From: Dehalococcoidia bacterium
Lineage (GTDB): Bacteria > Chloroflexota > Dehalococcoidia > Dehalococcoidales > Fen-1064
Length of the DNA stretch: 64,000 nt
Assembly (NCBI GenBank): GCA_011170375.1
Contig: DUEV01000001.1
Coordinates: 1 to 64,000, forward strand
Reading direction: 5' to 3'
The first letter of the stretch is position 1, and every line of letters starts with the position of its first letter. Shown piece after piece: positions 18,469 through 28,007 of the stretch. Position numbers and translations under genes: made by a program. The notes under the pieces are model-generated. The model saw nothing but the letters and a program-made list of their open reading frames with translations, did no database searches and was not told the origin of the DNA.

Positions 18469-19425
18469 TCAGGAAGGCACGTTGTGTTTCAGCCAGTCCA
18501 ACAGGAACGCATTGACCTCATCAGGTTTTTCCTGCTGAATCCAGTGCCCGCATTCTAGGGTAATGGACTCCAGGTTTGGTACATATTGTGAAATGTCTCT
18601 CCCCTGTGGGACGATATCATAGGCACCGTAGACCATTGCGCAGGGAATATCTATCCGCTGCGGAAGGTCGGCAGATGTCTCCCAGTTCCGTGTGATGTTC
18701 CGATACCAGTTGATCGGCCCGGTAAATCCCCCCTTGCTGAATGCGGCTACAAACATATCCAGCTCTTCTTCCGACATGAGTGGTTCACCTCGCGGCTCCG
18801 TCATGCTGAAGGTATTCATCAGAGACACATTGAAACTGGGGCGCTCGGTTGGTGGTCTTGTTGCTCGTTCGACGCGGGCCCGCCGCTGACGGAATAAGTT
18901 GTTGAAGAAGCGTTTGGGATCGGAGGCAAAAGCTGCATCGGCCACGCCGGGCTGCCGGTTGAAATGAACAATATAATGCTCCGGACCGAATCTCTGTTCA
19001 TATACGGTGATGGGATCGACGTCTCCCCGCGGTGAAAAAGGTACACTCATCCCCACCACGCCGGCGACCCTATCAGGGTACAGAAGCGGCATATTCCATA
19101 CGACCGGCCCGCCCCAATCGTGCCCGATAAATATTGCCTTTTCAAGGCCGAGGGTATCCATGAGTCCGGCCATGTCTCCACACAGATGGCGGATATCATA
19201 AGCCTCGACCGGCTCGGGTTTGTCGGTCTCACCGTACCCCCGCTGGTTCGGGGCAATAGCCCTGTATCCTGCATCTGCCAGTACAGGTATTTGAAAACGC
19301 CAGGAAAAGGCGAGTTCAGGGAATCCGTGCGCCAGGATTACAGGGTATCCTTCTCCCTGTTCAAAAACTTCCATGTTAATACCGTTTGTTTGAATAATCT
19401 TCGGATCGGGAAATTCTATGGACAT
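18469..19425 (-). CDS. Alpha/beta hydrolase, epoxide hydrolase-like
   Basis: A 318-residue alpha/beta-hydrolase. The oxyanion motif HGFPE is at residues 33-37, the nucleophile elbow GHDWGG puts Asp at 103 (typical of epoxide hydrolases and dehalogenases, not esterases), and the catalytic His is in ECGHWIQQEKPDEV near 295. A cap domain lies between. Probably cytosolic, hydrolysing epoxides or related compounds; the substrate is not evident. Monocistronic. Confidence 0.87.
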   Translation of the reverse strand: MSIEFPDPKIIQTNGINMEVFEQGEGYPVILAHGFPELAFSWRFQIPVLADAGYRAIAPNQRGYGETDKPEPVEAYDIRHLCGDMAGLMDTLGLEKAIFIGHDWGGPVVWNMPLLYPDRVAGVVGMSVPFSPRGDVDPITVYEQRFGPEHYIVHFNRQPGVADAAFASDPKRFFNNLFRQRRARVERATRPPTERPSFNVSLMNTFSMTEPRGEPLMSEEELDMFVAAFSKGGFTGPINWYRNITRNWETSADLPQRIDIPCAMVYGAYDIVPQGRDISQYVPNLESITLECGHWIQQEKPDEVNAFLLDWLKHNVPS

Positions 19426-19892
19426 CTCTTGAGTCCTCCCATATTGCCAAAGTTAGCGTTTAATGCATGCGCGACGGCATCAATCTCGTGCACCTTAACA
19501 TCGTAAGCATTGGAATCTGTTGCTCATATGCAGCAGCACGACGTTCATTGTTATGCCTTTATTTTAACACCACCTAGAGCATTTGGTATTTTGTGAACAG
19601 ACACCATTTTTATTCAAACTGCATCGATTGTTACGGCATACAATTTTTTCTGCCATTTCAGTTCATCCCCTATCTATTTTTATCATGTTGATAAGGGATA
19701 CCACAAATATTCTACTCAGAATGCGAGGTTTCTATTCGCGATGAAGACATGGCTCTTCGCTCGCTCCTCCTCCCCCTTTGACTTCTCACGTTTTCGGTGG
19801 TATTGTTTGTGCACGATATATCCGTTCCACCTGATATCAACAATTGAGGTTGGTACCATTCAATTTATTCACGTGTTATGGGAGGAGAAATT
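19426..19892. other. Divergent intergenic region, no gene seen
   Basis: A 467-bp gap between two divergent alpha/beta hydrolase genes. It is AT-rich, with no convincing coding sequence. It presumably holds the promoters of both flanking genes, but I cannot assign hexamers with confidence. Confidence 0.4.
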
Positions 19893-20795
19893 ATGCAAAT
19901 CACAGCATATCACCCTTTCAAATCAGAGAAAGCAAAAGAGCGATATCTGACGTTCTATGATACTGAGGCGAAGAAATGGCCGGTCGATTCAGAGACCAGG
20001 ATGGTTAATACTTCTTACGGACAGACATTTTTACGAATTAGTGGACCAGTCGATACACAACCACTAGTGTTGTTACCAGGATTCAGTGGTAATTCGCTGA
20101 TGTGGATACCAAATATTAAGGCTTTGTCCGAGTGTTATAGGACCTATGCATTGGACAACATTTATGACAACGGGCGAAGTATATACACGCGACCTATAAC
20201 GAGCCCGGATGACTTTGTGAAATGGCTTGATGAGTTGTTTAATGCCCTTGAGTTTGGAGATAACATCAATCTCATGGGGCTGTCTTATGGAGGCTGGCTG
20301 ACAAGCCTTTACGCACTACGCTATCCAAACCGGCTAAACAAAATTGTGTTATTGGCACCAGCTGCTACTGTGCTGCCATTGAGGTTATCATTCTACATCT
20401 ACGGGTTCCCCACTTTTTTATTGCCTCTTCGTTACTTTTCGAAACGTATGTTTTTCCGGTTGATGGAGGATTCTGTGAAAAAAGATGAAATCAGCCGGAT
20501 GTGGGTAGAAGACTTTATAGATAATATGTTTATAGCTTCAAGGTGCTTTAAACCAAGACGTCCTTGCAATCCCACAGTCCTGGAAGACCAGGAATTACAG
20601 AGTATCAAGGTTCCCGCGCTCTATGTAGTCGGTGAAAACGAAAAAATATACTCGGCCCAGAAAGCTGTGCAGCACCTGAGTCAGGTAGCACCTCATATAA
20701 AAACAGAGACTATTCCCAGTGCTGGTCACGACTTAACATTTGTACAGGCAGAGATGGTGAATAAAAAGGTTCTTGATTTTTTGCAGCAACCTTGA
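19893..20795 (+). CDS. Alpha/beta hydrolase, serine type
   Basis: A 300-residue hydrolase. VLLPGFSGNSLMW carries the oxyanion strand, GLSYGGW places the nucleophile Ser131, and the C-terminal SAGHDLTF gives the catalytic His. The ATG at 19893 is preferred because GGGAGGAG lies upstream of it, whereas the ATG at 19878 would overlap that site. Related to carboxylesterases and the MenH/BioH type; the substrate is not evident. Confidence 0.85.
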   Translation: MQITAYHPFKSEKAKERYLTFYDTEAKKWPVDSETRMVNTSYGQTFLRISGPVDTQPLVLLPGFSGNSLMWIPNIKALSECYRTYALDNIYDNGRSIYTRPITSPDDFVKWLDELFNALEFGDNINLMGLSYGGWLTSLYALRYPNRLNKIVLLAPAATVLPLRLSFYIYGFPTFLLPLRYFSKRMFFRLMEDSVKKDEISRMWVEDFIDNMFIASRCFKPRRPCNPTVLEDQELQSIKVPALYVVGENEKIYSAQKAVQHLSQVAPHIKTETIPSAGHDLTFVQAEMVNKKVLDFLQQP

Positions 20796-21096
20796 CTCAC
20801 TGACTATTCCCCGCTTGTCCAATCGTACGTACAAAGAAAAAGCAACCGGATGTTTGTTTATACGGGAATAGGTCTAACTGACTCTTTGTTATCCGAATTA
20901 TTATAATACAAGACAATCAAACATCCCGTTTGTCGTTAAATGATAGCCGTTTAAACGCTTCTCACAGCCTTATCCAACAGGTATTTCGCAGTATAAAGCG
21001 CCCCGACGGATTGATTACGGCAATTACATCATTCGTACCTTGAAGGCTATGAGAATAAATGTAAAGGTGGTGTATTGGATATGCGGGGGTGTTTCG
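20796..21096. other. Intergenic region with a degenerate palindromic element
   Basis: About 300 bp without a clear gene. It holds GGATGTTTGTTTATACGGG near 20848 and AAACATCCCGTTTGTCG near 20919, related to the dispersed palindromes at 16953 and 18380. TTATTATAATACA lies between them. Confidence 0.4.
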
Positions 21097-21300
21097 GTGA
21101 GGCTCAGACTTATACTGGGTGTCCTTGCTCTTTTATTAGGCGTCTTCGGGCTGGTACACCACTGGTATTTGACAGGTCTGTGGTTTTCCTGGGAGCAGTT
21201 CTGGCATCATGAACCCCTGATAGCCATTGCTTTCTGCGTTGGTGTTGCCCTGATGGCAACTGCTTTCTTTGGAGGGAAGGGCGTACGCGGGCCGAGGTAG
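21097..21300 (+). CDS. Small two-span membrane protein
   Basis: About 67 residues from the GTG at 21097, which has GGGGG seven bases upstream; upstream TTG/ATG starts at 21040 and 21049 lack a ribosome site. Two hydrophobic helices (about 3-22 and 38-58) are linked by a tryptophan/histidine-rich loop (HHWYLTGLWFSWEQFWHH). No family recognised. A terminator-like hairpin follows. Confidence 0.6.
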   Translation: MRLRLILGVLALLLGVFGLVHHWYLTGLWFSWEQFWHHEPLIAIAFCVGVALMATAFFGGKGVRGPR

Positions 21301-21325
21301 TATATTTCAGGCGAGACTAAGACGT

Positions 21326-21364
21326 GGAGCGGTTGGTGCTAACGCCCGGATAGCCGCTCCTTTT
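21326..21364 (+). terminator. Rho-independent terminator
   Basis: GGAGCGG (21326-21332) pairs with CCGCTCC (21354-21360) and is followed by TTTT. It ends the small membrane-protein gene and overlaps the 3' end of the convergent gene at 21339. Confidence 0.65.
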
Positions 21365-21602
21365 CGATTTTCATTATCTTATCCATGCTCTGGAGCATCC
21401 ATGCCTGTACCTCACGAAGCCGGCTTGTGATCCAGTCCCATTTTGCTCGGCCCTCCCCGGTAAGCGTCCAGGACAGTGGCTCATCACCCATTTCAGGAAC
21501 TGACGTCGGTGGGAGCAGTCCCATTAGCTCGGCATTGAGGTTATCGTACTCAGTGGCCAATTTAGCCAGCCTGTCCAGTTGGTCTCTCACCTTGGGGTCC
21601 AT
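21339..21602 (-). CDS. Small uncharacterised helical protein
   Basis: An 87-residue protein from the ATG at 21602, which follows GGAGG by five bases; the longer frame to 21653 lacks such a site. It is rich in predicted helix with charged residues (VRDQLDRLAKLATEYDNLN) and a tryptophan-containing C-terminal half. No family recognised. It probably acts in the cytoplasm. Confidence 0.6.
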   Translation of the reverse strand: MDPKVRDQLDRLAKLATEYDNLNAELMGLLPPTSVPEMGDEPLSWTLTGEGRAKWDWITSRLREVQAWMLQSMDKIMKIEKERLSGR

Positions 21603-21788
21603 GTCAACCTCCAGCAAAATATCTAAATGTTGTGCAGTGCATCTCTTCTGCATCTGGCATGTCCAATTCTACACCTCAGGGATTCGTGTTGTCGACCGTG
21701 CTGATTACCTGTTTTGAGACAGATGCGATTTATTTCCAGCTACAGGGCGTGGTATCATACTGATTGATAGAAAGGGGATGGTTGTCGA

Positions 21789-22586
21789 ATGGATTTATCT
21801 TTTCTGGATCGCCCGGAGATACTGGAAGTCATTTTCCCGGTTGCTTACTCTCCTTTTGGCCTGCCCGACTTTCTCCAGGGCCAGCCGGGTAACGTGCCCA
21901 CATATGCAATCGAGGTTGAGGATGGAGTCAGTATCAGGTGCGGGTTCTGGGTAGCTGGTAAAGAGCGCCCGTCCATCCTATACTTTCACGGGAACGGCGA
22001 GACAGTAGCCAGCCATGAGTGGATTGCCCCACTGTACATCCAGAAGGGAATCAACCTTTTTGTATCTACCTATCGGGGATACAGCTCGAGCGATGGAAAA
22101 CCCACCATTTCCAACATGATTGCCGATACTCACCCTATCTTCCAGGGTTTCAAGGAGATCATCAGCAGAGAAGGCTTTGTAAACAGTATTTTCGTGATGG
22201 GACGTTCTCTGGGTAGTGTACCTGCTATTGAGCTAGCCTACAATTATCAGGAAGAGATTCGCGGACTTATTGTGGAGAGCGGTTCAGCCAACAACTTTCG
22301 CAGGCTCCGGGACTATGCCGGTATCACTGAGGGAACTACTATTGATGACAAAAGCCCATTACTCAATAGGGTAAAGGTTCGCCAGATTACGAAACCAACG
22401 CTCATCATTCATGGCGAATACGACCAGGTAATGCCTGTTACAGAGGGCAAGGAGCTTTACCAAAGCTCGGGTGCCGAAGATAAAAGGATACTGATTATTC
22501 CTGGAGCTGACCACAACGACCTGATGGTGATGGGGCAGAGAGCATACTTCGACGCCATCGAGGGGTTTGTTAATACTAATCGGTGA
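21789..22586 (+). CDS. Alpha/beta hydrolase (BEM46/FSH-like)
   Basis: A 265-residue protein. The oxyanion region LYFHGNGETVASH, the nucleophile elbow GRSLGSVPA and the late GADHNDL histidine define the alpha/beta-hydrolase triad, resembling the ABHD13/BEM46 serine peptidase-like group. It lies 18 bp upstream of the sirtuin gene and is probably co-transcribed with it. Substrate unknown; a deacylase-type role beside Sir2 would be speculation. Confidence 0.82.
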   Translation: MDLSFLDRPEILEVIFPVAYSPFGLPDFLQGQPGNVPTYAIEVEDGVSIRCGFWVAGKERPSILYFHGNGETVASHEWIAPLYIQKGINLFVSTYRGYSSSDGKPTISNMIADTHPIFQGFKEIISREGFVNSIFVMGRSLGSVPAIELAYNYQEEIRGLIVESGSANNFRRLRDYAGITEGTTIDDKSPLLNRVKVRQITKPTLIIHGEYDQVMPVTEGKELYQSSGAEDKRILIIPGADHNDLMVMGQRAYFDAIEGFVNTNR

Positions 22587-22604
22587 GTAGATAACTGAGG
22601 GGGG

Positions 22605-23408
22605 TTGAGAACTGTGGAGGGATTAATAGAGAGGGCCGCCAGATATATAGTTGATTCGAACTACGCGATTGCGCTGACCGGGGCTGGTATTTCAACCGAA
22701 TCAGGTATTCCCGATTTTCGTGGGCCTCAAGGCGTCTGGACGAAAAATCCTGAAGCCGAGAGGAGGGCTTACCAGGGTTACCGGAGGTTCATGCAGGACC
22801 CGAAAGCCTGGTGGCGGGAAAGGCTGACTGCCAGTACCGGTGCCCTGGGTGAACTGGGGGCAAGGGAACCAAACGCCGGTCACCACGCGCTGGTGGAGCT
22901 TGAGAAGATGGGTATCCTGAGGTGCTTGATTACCCAGAATGTTGATGGCCTTCATGAGAAGGCTGGAATGCAGAACCTTCTCGAATACCATGGCAGCTTT
23001 GCCAAGCTGAGATGTATCGAGTGTAATGCGCGCTTCCGGCGAGATGAGTTCGACCTGCAGGATTTATTAGAGAAAGACCAGCTACCGCCTCATTGTCCTT
23101 ACTGTAGAGGCATCGTCAAGACGGACGGCGTGGGTTTCGGGGAACCGATACCAAGTGATGTGGCCCAGAACAGTCTTGAGGAAGCCTGGAAGTGTGACCT
23201 GATGCTTATCTGCGGGACATCGGCGGTGGTCTATCCTTTCGCCAACCTGCCAAGGGTAGCCAGGCAAAAAGGGGTAGCGATCATAATTGAGGTAAATGCT
23301 GAGCCAACCCCCCTGACTCATGAGGGTATCTCCGACTTCATTATCCAGGGGCAGACTGGTGAAGTGCTGCCGTCGATAGTTGAGGCAGTCAAGAGACTGA
23401 AGGGGTGA
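22605..23408 (+). CDS. Sir2-family NAD-dependent protein deacylase
   Basis: A 267-residue sirtuin. NAD-binding GAGIS (27-31) with SGIPDFRGP, the catalytic TQNVDGLHEKAG with HGS histidine, a zinc ribbon CIEC and CPYC, and GTSAVVYPFANLP are all present. It removes acyl groups from protein lysines using NAD. The start is a TTG after GAGGGGGG. It lies directly downstream of an alpha/beta-hydrolase and upstream of a DUF1614-like membrane gene. Confidence 0.94.
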   Translation: MRTVEGLIERAARYIVDSNYAIALTGAGISTESGIPDFRGPQGVWTKNPEAERRAYQGYRRFMQDPKAWWRERLTASTGALGELGAREPNAGHHALVELEKMGILRCLITQNVDGLHEKAGMQNLLEYHGSFAKLRCIECNARFRRDEFDLQDLLEKDQLPPHCPYCRGIVKTDGVGFGEPIPSDVAQNSLEEAWKCDLMLICGTSAVVYPFANLPRVARQKGVAIIIEVNAEPTPLTHEGISDFIIQGQTGEVLPSIVEAVKRLKG

Positions 23409-23439
23409 GTGCCCTCGATTCTAGTTTAAAGGATTAAAA

Positions 23440-24090
23440 GTGTTCTTTCTCCCGGTAGGTTGTCTGGCACTCAGTCTGTTTGTCCTGGCACTACCGCTAT
23501 TATTTGTGTTCGTCTTTCTTAACGCCACCACTTTCAGCTTCGAGAAGCTGGGCATCTCTCCACAAGCAGCCCTGCTGATCTTGATTTTCACCCTCTTTGG
23601 CTCTCTGATAAACATTCCCCTGACAAAGAGGACGGTTGAGCAGACCACGATGACTTTTGGCTGGTTCCGGGTACCGGTACGACGAGAATCCGGGCTGGCC
23701 ATCAACCTGGGAGGAGCAGTTATCCCGATTGCCCTGTCCTGCTATCTGCTCTTTAAAGTACCGCTGTGGCCGGTGCTGACGGCCACATTCCTGATGATAC
23801 TGATATGCAAGTTCTTGACGCGACCTGTTCCGGGAAGAGGTCTGGCCATCCCCATGTTTATCCCACCGATATTTGCTGCCCTGTTAGCGATATTATTTGC
23901 CAGGGAGTTTGCTGCGCCCTGTGCCTATATATCCGGGGTTCTGGGAACGCTGATAGGCGGCGACCTCTTGAACCTTGGGAAGGCAAGGAGGCTGGGGGTT
24001 GGGATTGTATCAATCGGTGGGGCCGGGGTTTTCGACGGAATCTTCCTGGTTGGTGTGGTATCGGTAATACTCACCGCCTTCTTCGGCTAG
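23440..24090 (+). CDS. DUF1614-like membrane protein
   Basis: A 216-residue, very hydrophobic protein with about six membrane helices. The order FGSLINIPL, NLGGAVIPI, PVPGRGLAIPMFIPP, SGVLGTLIGGDLLNL and SIGGAGVFDGIFL matches the DUF1614 family. Function unknown. The start is a GTG behind AAAGGA. Last gene of the rightward run with the sirtuin. Confidence 0.8.
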   Translation: MFFLPVGCLALSLFVLALPLLFVFVFLNATTFSFEKLGISPQAALLILIFTLFGSLINIPLTKRTVEQTTMTFGWFRVPVRRESGLAINLGGAVIPIALSCYLLFKVPLWPVLTATFLMILICKFLTRPVPGRGLAIPMFIPPIFAALLAILFAREFAAPCAYISGVLGTLIGGDLLNLGKARRLGVGIVSIGGAGVFDGIFLVGVVSVILTAFFG

Positions 24091-24116
24091 AGTCAAATTT
24101 ACTGCCATGATTATGA

Positions 24117-24154
24117 GAAACTGGCGGCATAATTACAGCTATGCAGCCAGTTTC
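24117..24154. terminator. Bidirectional hairpin terminator
   Basis: GAAACTGGC (24117-24125) pairs with GCCAGTTTC (24146-24154), with an inner GCAT/ATGC extension and a 10-nt loop. It lies between the convergent DUF1614-like and acyl-CoA dehydrogenase genes. Confidence 0.65.
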
Positions 24155-24207
24155 AGACCACTTTCCTTAAGAAGTCAGGCTATTGATTATAATTGTGTCA
24201 TTCTCGA

Positions 24208-25347
24208 TTATTGATCAGCGGCCTTGGCCAGCAGTTCGCGGTGGTAGAAGGCGTCACCGAAGGCTGTATCTGATGACCTGGCCCTCTTGAAATAGAGGTG
24301 CATGTCATGGTCCCAGGTGAAGCCGATGCCTCCGTGAATCTGTACACCGTGGTCACAGACCATCTTGTAGGTATCACCACAATAGCTCTTCGCCATAGAG
24401 ACAGCCATGGCCGCGTCGCGGTCATCATCTTTAATAGATTCAGCCGCCCACTCCATAAGTGACCGCGAGTACTCGAGCCCGCTGAACATATCGGCGCACT
24501 TGTGCTTGATGACCTGGAAGCTGCCAATAGGTACCCCGAAGGCTATCCTTTCCTTGGCGTAGTTGACCGTGGTCTCGAGCACCCACTCACCCCCGCCGAC
24601 CATCTCAGCACAGAGTGCTGCCGTTGCTTTCAACGCCGCTTCTTTTAATACAGGCCATCCCTTGTGCAGCTCACCGATGATATTGCTGGATGGTACCGCT
24701 ACCTGGTTGAACATAACCTCAAATTGCTGCCTGGTCTGGTCCATGGTTGCTAACGGTGAGACATATGTTCCCCACTCAGTCATATCTACCAGGAAGAGAG
24801 TGATTCCATCTCCAGGTTCCACGGCGCGCTTGGTGCGTGCCGCCACCAGTATGTAGTCGACCCCTCTGGCATTGTTGACGAACAGTTTGGTACCATTTAT
24901 GATATAGTCATTGCCTCTCTGTATGGCCTTGAGTTGGATGCCATCTGGCCAGAAATCACCGTCCTCTTCGAGCACGGCTAGTGTGCAGACCATGTCGCCG
25001 CTGGCTATCTTAGGGAGATACTCTTTCTTCTGCTCTTCTGTCCCGGCGGTCAGAATCGGCATACCTACCAGAAGTACAGTCTGGAGGAAGGGGCCGGGCA
25101 GTACAGCTCTTCCCATCTCCTCACAGAGAATTGTCAGATCCCTGAAGTTCATTCCGGAGCCACCGTATTCCTCGGGAAATACCAGTCCGAGCCAGCCGAC
25201 ATCGGCCATCTTTTTCCACAGTTCTCGGGAGAAGCCGACCTCGTCTTCCATCATCTCTCTGACGTGAGTCTTGGGGCATTCATTTTCCAGAAAGTCCCGA
25301 GCCATTGTCCTGAGCATTTCCTGCTCTTCACTGAGGGTGAATTCCAT
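24208..25347 (-). CDS. Acyl-CoA dehydrogenase
   Basis: A 379-residue flavoprotein of the acyl-CoA dehydrogenase fold: helical N-terminal domain, a beta domain with ING-TKLFV and DQTRQQFEVMF, and a C-terminal helical domain with QVIKHKCADMF and IHGGIGFTWDHDMHLYFKRA. It oxidises an acyl-CoA to the enoyl-CoA, passing electrons to electron-transfer flavoprotein. It lies 59 bp downstream of a second dehydrogenase gene, an arrangement typical of heteromeric FadE pairs. The substrate is not evident. Confidence 0.9.
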   Translation of the reverse strand: MEFTLSEEQEMLRTMARDFLENECPKTHVREMMEDEVGFSRELWKKMADVGWLGLVFPEEYGGSGMNFRDLTILCEEMGRAVLPGPFLQTVLLVGMPILTAGTEEQKKEYLPKIASGDMVCTLAVLEEDGDFWPDGIQLKAIQRGNDYIINGTKLFVNNARGVDYILVAARTKRAVEPGDGITLFLVDMTEWGTYVSPLATMDQTRQQFEVMFNQVAVPSSNIIGELHKGWPVLKEAALKATAALCAEMVGGGEWVLETTVNYAKERIAFGVPIGSFQVIKHKCADMFSGLEYSRSLMEWAAESIKDDDRDAAMAVSMAKSYCGDTYKMVCDHGVQIHGGIGFTWDHDMHLYFKRARSSDTAFGDAFYHRELLAKAADQ

Positions 25348-25406
25348 CTTCTCGTGCTCCTTTACTTAATCGGAACAAGTACTTTTCGAGTAGAGCCATT
25401 CGCCTG

Positions 25407-26621
25407 CTATCTCGGCAGGCCCAGTATCCGTTCCGCGATGATATTACGGTTTATCTCGGAAGTGCCCATCTCAATAGTGGCGCCACGTGCTCTGAGCATG
25501 TTATAGACATGGTCACCTTCATCAATAGCGCGGGTCGACCCCCTGACCATTTGCGAGTATGCGCCGAGTATTTCACAGGTCAGGTCACCACGGCGTTGTC
25601 TCATTTCGGCCTGGAAATTCTTTAGCAGGGAGGCTTCATTTCCGATTTGGCCACCCTTCCGCATCTTGGCCGCGAGACGAGCTCCACTCCACCTCATTGC
25701 TTCCATCTCGATGGCAGTCTGCATTATCCTCTGCCTGAAGGCTGACTCCTCCCAGACTGATTGGCCGTACCTTCTGGTGTTTTTTGCGAGTTCAACCAAG
25801 CTGTTTGTCCCGAGCAGGTCTGACGTACCCAGGCCACCCATAGCAGCCATCCCGCCCGTAAATCCAGTGCCGCCAAAACTTCGCTCTGCCATAAGGGCTG
25901 TCATGGCTACGTACCATCCTCTACCCTGCTCGTCCATCATATTCTTGTGGGGGACGCGCATGTCGTCAAAAAACATCTCGCCGAACTCGGCTTCACCGGA
26001 CATCTGCCGTAGTGGCCTGCGGCTGAAACCGGGGGTGGTCGTGTCAAAGAGGAAGTAACTCAGATTGCGGTGCCTCGGTGCATCAGGCTCGGTCTTTGCC
26101 ACCAGCAGACCCCAGTCGGCAAATTCCCACATGCTGGTCCAGACCTTCTGCCCATTGACTATCCAGTCGTCACCATCCCTGACGGCAGTGGTCTGTACGT
26201 TTGCCAGGTCTGATCCGGCGTCAGGTTCGGAGAATCCCTCGCACCAGCTCTCCTCACCACTGAGGATTTTAGGGATAAAGCGTTTCTTCTGCCACTCCTC
26301 TCCATGAACGAGGATGGCTGGGGCAGCTACGAGCAGGCCGAGAGAAAGCGGTCCTCCCGGCGTGCCGGTACGTGCCATCTCCTCGTGAATGACGGTAATC
26401 TCTTCTCGGGGGCGCTCAATACCGCCGTATTCTTTAGGGTAGTTGAACCCGGTGTAGCCGGCGTCATACATTTTCTTGGTCCATTCCTTACCCAGTTCGT
26501 GTGACTCCCGGCTGTATCTTGTGGGTGGCACATACTCAGGTGTTCCCCACCCCTTTGGCAAGTTTGCCCTCAACCAGTCACGTACCTCTCGTCTGAGGGC
26601 TTCTAAGTTATCCGAAGTCAT
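25407..26621 (-). CDS. Acyl-CoA dehydrogenase, long form
   Basis: A 404-residue acyl-CoA dehydrogenase. Features include FNYPKEYGG, the flavin-contact segment CEGFSEPDAGSDLANVQT, VNGQKVWTS, and the C-terminal ARGATIEMGTSEINRNIIAER. It begins the leftward pair with the 24208-25347 gene. In each half a different subset of flavin/substrate residues looks canonical, so the two may form one alpha2beta2 enzyme. The ATG follows AAGGAGGAGC. Confidence 0.9.
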   Translation of the reverse strand: MTSDNLEALRREVRDWLRANLPKGWGTPEYVPPTRYSRESHELGKEWTKKMYDAGYTGFNYPKEYGGIERPREEITVIHEEMARTGTPGGPLSLGLLVAAPAILVHGEEWQKKRFIPKILSGEESWCEGFSEPDAGSDLANVQTTAVRDGDDWIVNGQKVWTSMWEFADWGLLVAKTEPDAPRHRNLSYFLFDTTTPGFSRRPLRQMSGEAEFGEMFFDDMRVPHKNMMDEQGRGWYVAMTALMAERSFGGTGFTGGMAAMGGLGTSDLLGTNSLVELAKNTRRYGQSVWEESAFRQRIMQTAIEMEAMRWSGARLAAKMRKGGQIGNEASLLKNFQAEMRQRRGDLTCEILGAYSQMVRGSTRAIDEGDHVYNMLRARGATIEMGTSEINRNIIAERILGLPR

Positions 26622-27026
26622 GTTGCTCCTCCTTTCGTTGCATCATGCCTTACATACTTATCGGCGTTAATTGCTTGTTGGAACCCGTTTTCTTATGGGT
26701 AATCGGTCTGGTAGTCAGGGCAGTCTAGTGATTGCTTCTGCATTTTCACTATAACAGTCTATGTTTATTGCTATTGAAATGTCAAGGTACTTGGGATCGG
26801 GTGATTAAAGAATATTGTTTTGAATCGGAATAACGGATTGCCCTTTGAAACGTTTTAATATGTGTGCTCTGATGGCATGACAAAAGTACTACTCACAATG
26901 GAGACCAATTAGTCATTGCTGCTGTTGCGCTTAGCGGTGACAATGGAGATAGGGTAGTACTTAGAATTATTTAAGAGAAGTACTTTAGGGTGATTGTGAG
27001 GTGGTTGTCGTTATAGTCAGAGGAGT
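26622..27026. other. Divergent intergenic region with repeated AGTACT sites
   Basis: A 405-bp gap between the divergent acyl-CoA dehydrogenase and lipoprotein genes. No gene is seen. It contains three AGTACT hexamers (26885, 26956, 26979), two of them 23 bp apart and close to the lipoprotein start; these fit the possible AAAGTACTTT motif seen elsewhere in the window. Confidence 0.45.
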
Positions 27027-27917
27027 GTGAATATCGTGAATATGTTGAAGAAAGTGGTTTTCCTGCCCCTGGTGCTATTGTTGGCTGGTTCCCTGACCGC
27101 ATGTACGTTTGGAAGTTCGGTGGACCCGTCGCTACCCCCAGCTCAGGAAGTAATCGATGCTGTAATTAAATCAATGTCTGCTGTGAGTACTTACCAGTTC
27201 GACAGCAGCATGATAATGAGTACGGCTGGCGAGACCGGTTGCGCGTCTTTTGAAATGACGATCGACATGACCCTCATGGGTGCTGTGGATATCGAGAACA
27301 GACAGATGGAGGCGGACATATCAATGGGGGCGGAAATCCCCGGACAGGGTGATATGGATGTAAGGATGGAGATGTATGTCATTGGTGACACAGCGTACAT
27401 GAAGATGGACTCCTTCGGGTTCGACCCGATGTGGGTAAAGATGGAGGTAACCGATGAAGTCTGGGGTGAGATGAGCCAGATGGTGGAACTGGTTGAGCCC
27501 TATGTCGACCTCCTCGAGGCGGCAGAGGTGAGAGTTACAGGTATCGATGAAGTGGCAGGTGTGGATTGCTATGTACTTGAGGTTATTCCTGATATGGACC
27601 AGCTCTGGGAATTAGCCATGCAGCAGGCGGAAGTAACCGATACGGGGATGCCGGAACTGACTGAAAAGCTTCTCAGTGAGATGTTTCGTGATTTCTCGGT
27701 AAGGCAATGGGTTTCAACGGAGATGTTTTTCATAACCCGGGTAATGATAGACATGTCTGTGGAGCTAACCCCTGAGGATATGGGTTTTCCAGGGGAAGAC
27801 GGGGTACTCAGGATGGATATTGTAATGTACCTGCTGGCCCACGACTATAACCAGCCGGTCTCTATAGAGCTTCCCCCAGGTGCCGAAAACGCAGTTGATG
27901 CAGAGACAGGGTTCTAA
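27027..27917 (+). CDS. Lipoprotein, LppX/LolA-like or DUF6612-like
   Basis: A 296-residue secreted lipoprotein. A hydrophobic signal (VVFLPLVLLLAGSLTAC) ends in the lipobox LTAC at about residues 23-26. The mature part is acidic and methionine-rich, with a long antiparallel-beta pattern (MEADISMGAEI, MDVRMEMYVIGDTAYMKMD) resembling lipoprotein families that bind lipids. GTG at 27027 or 27036 could start it; AGAGGAG lies upstream. Attached to the outer face of the membrane; ligand unknown. Confidence 0.75.
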   Translation: MNIVNMLKKVVFLPLVLLLAGSLTACTFGSSVDPSLPPAQEVIDAVIKSMSAVSTYQFDSSMIMSTAGETGCASFEMTIDMTLMGAVDIENRQMEADISMGAEIPGQGDMDVRMEMYVIGDTAYMKMDSFGFDPMWVKMEVTDEVWGEMSQMVELVEPYVDLLEAAEVRVTGIDEVAGVDCYVLEVIPDMDQLWELAMQQAEVTDTGMPELTEKLLSEMFRDFSVRQWVSTEMFFITRVMIDMSVELTPEDMGFPGEDGVLRMDIVMYLLAHDYNQPVSIELPPGAENAVDAETGF

Positions 27918-28007
27918 ATGATTGTCTGTCCTCGCGTGGCGGGGTGAAGTTACTGCGATATTATGGCCACTTTGCTTCGTGCGGAGAGACAAAGACATCG
28001 GAGCGAT

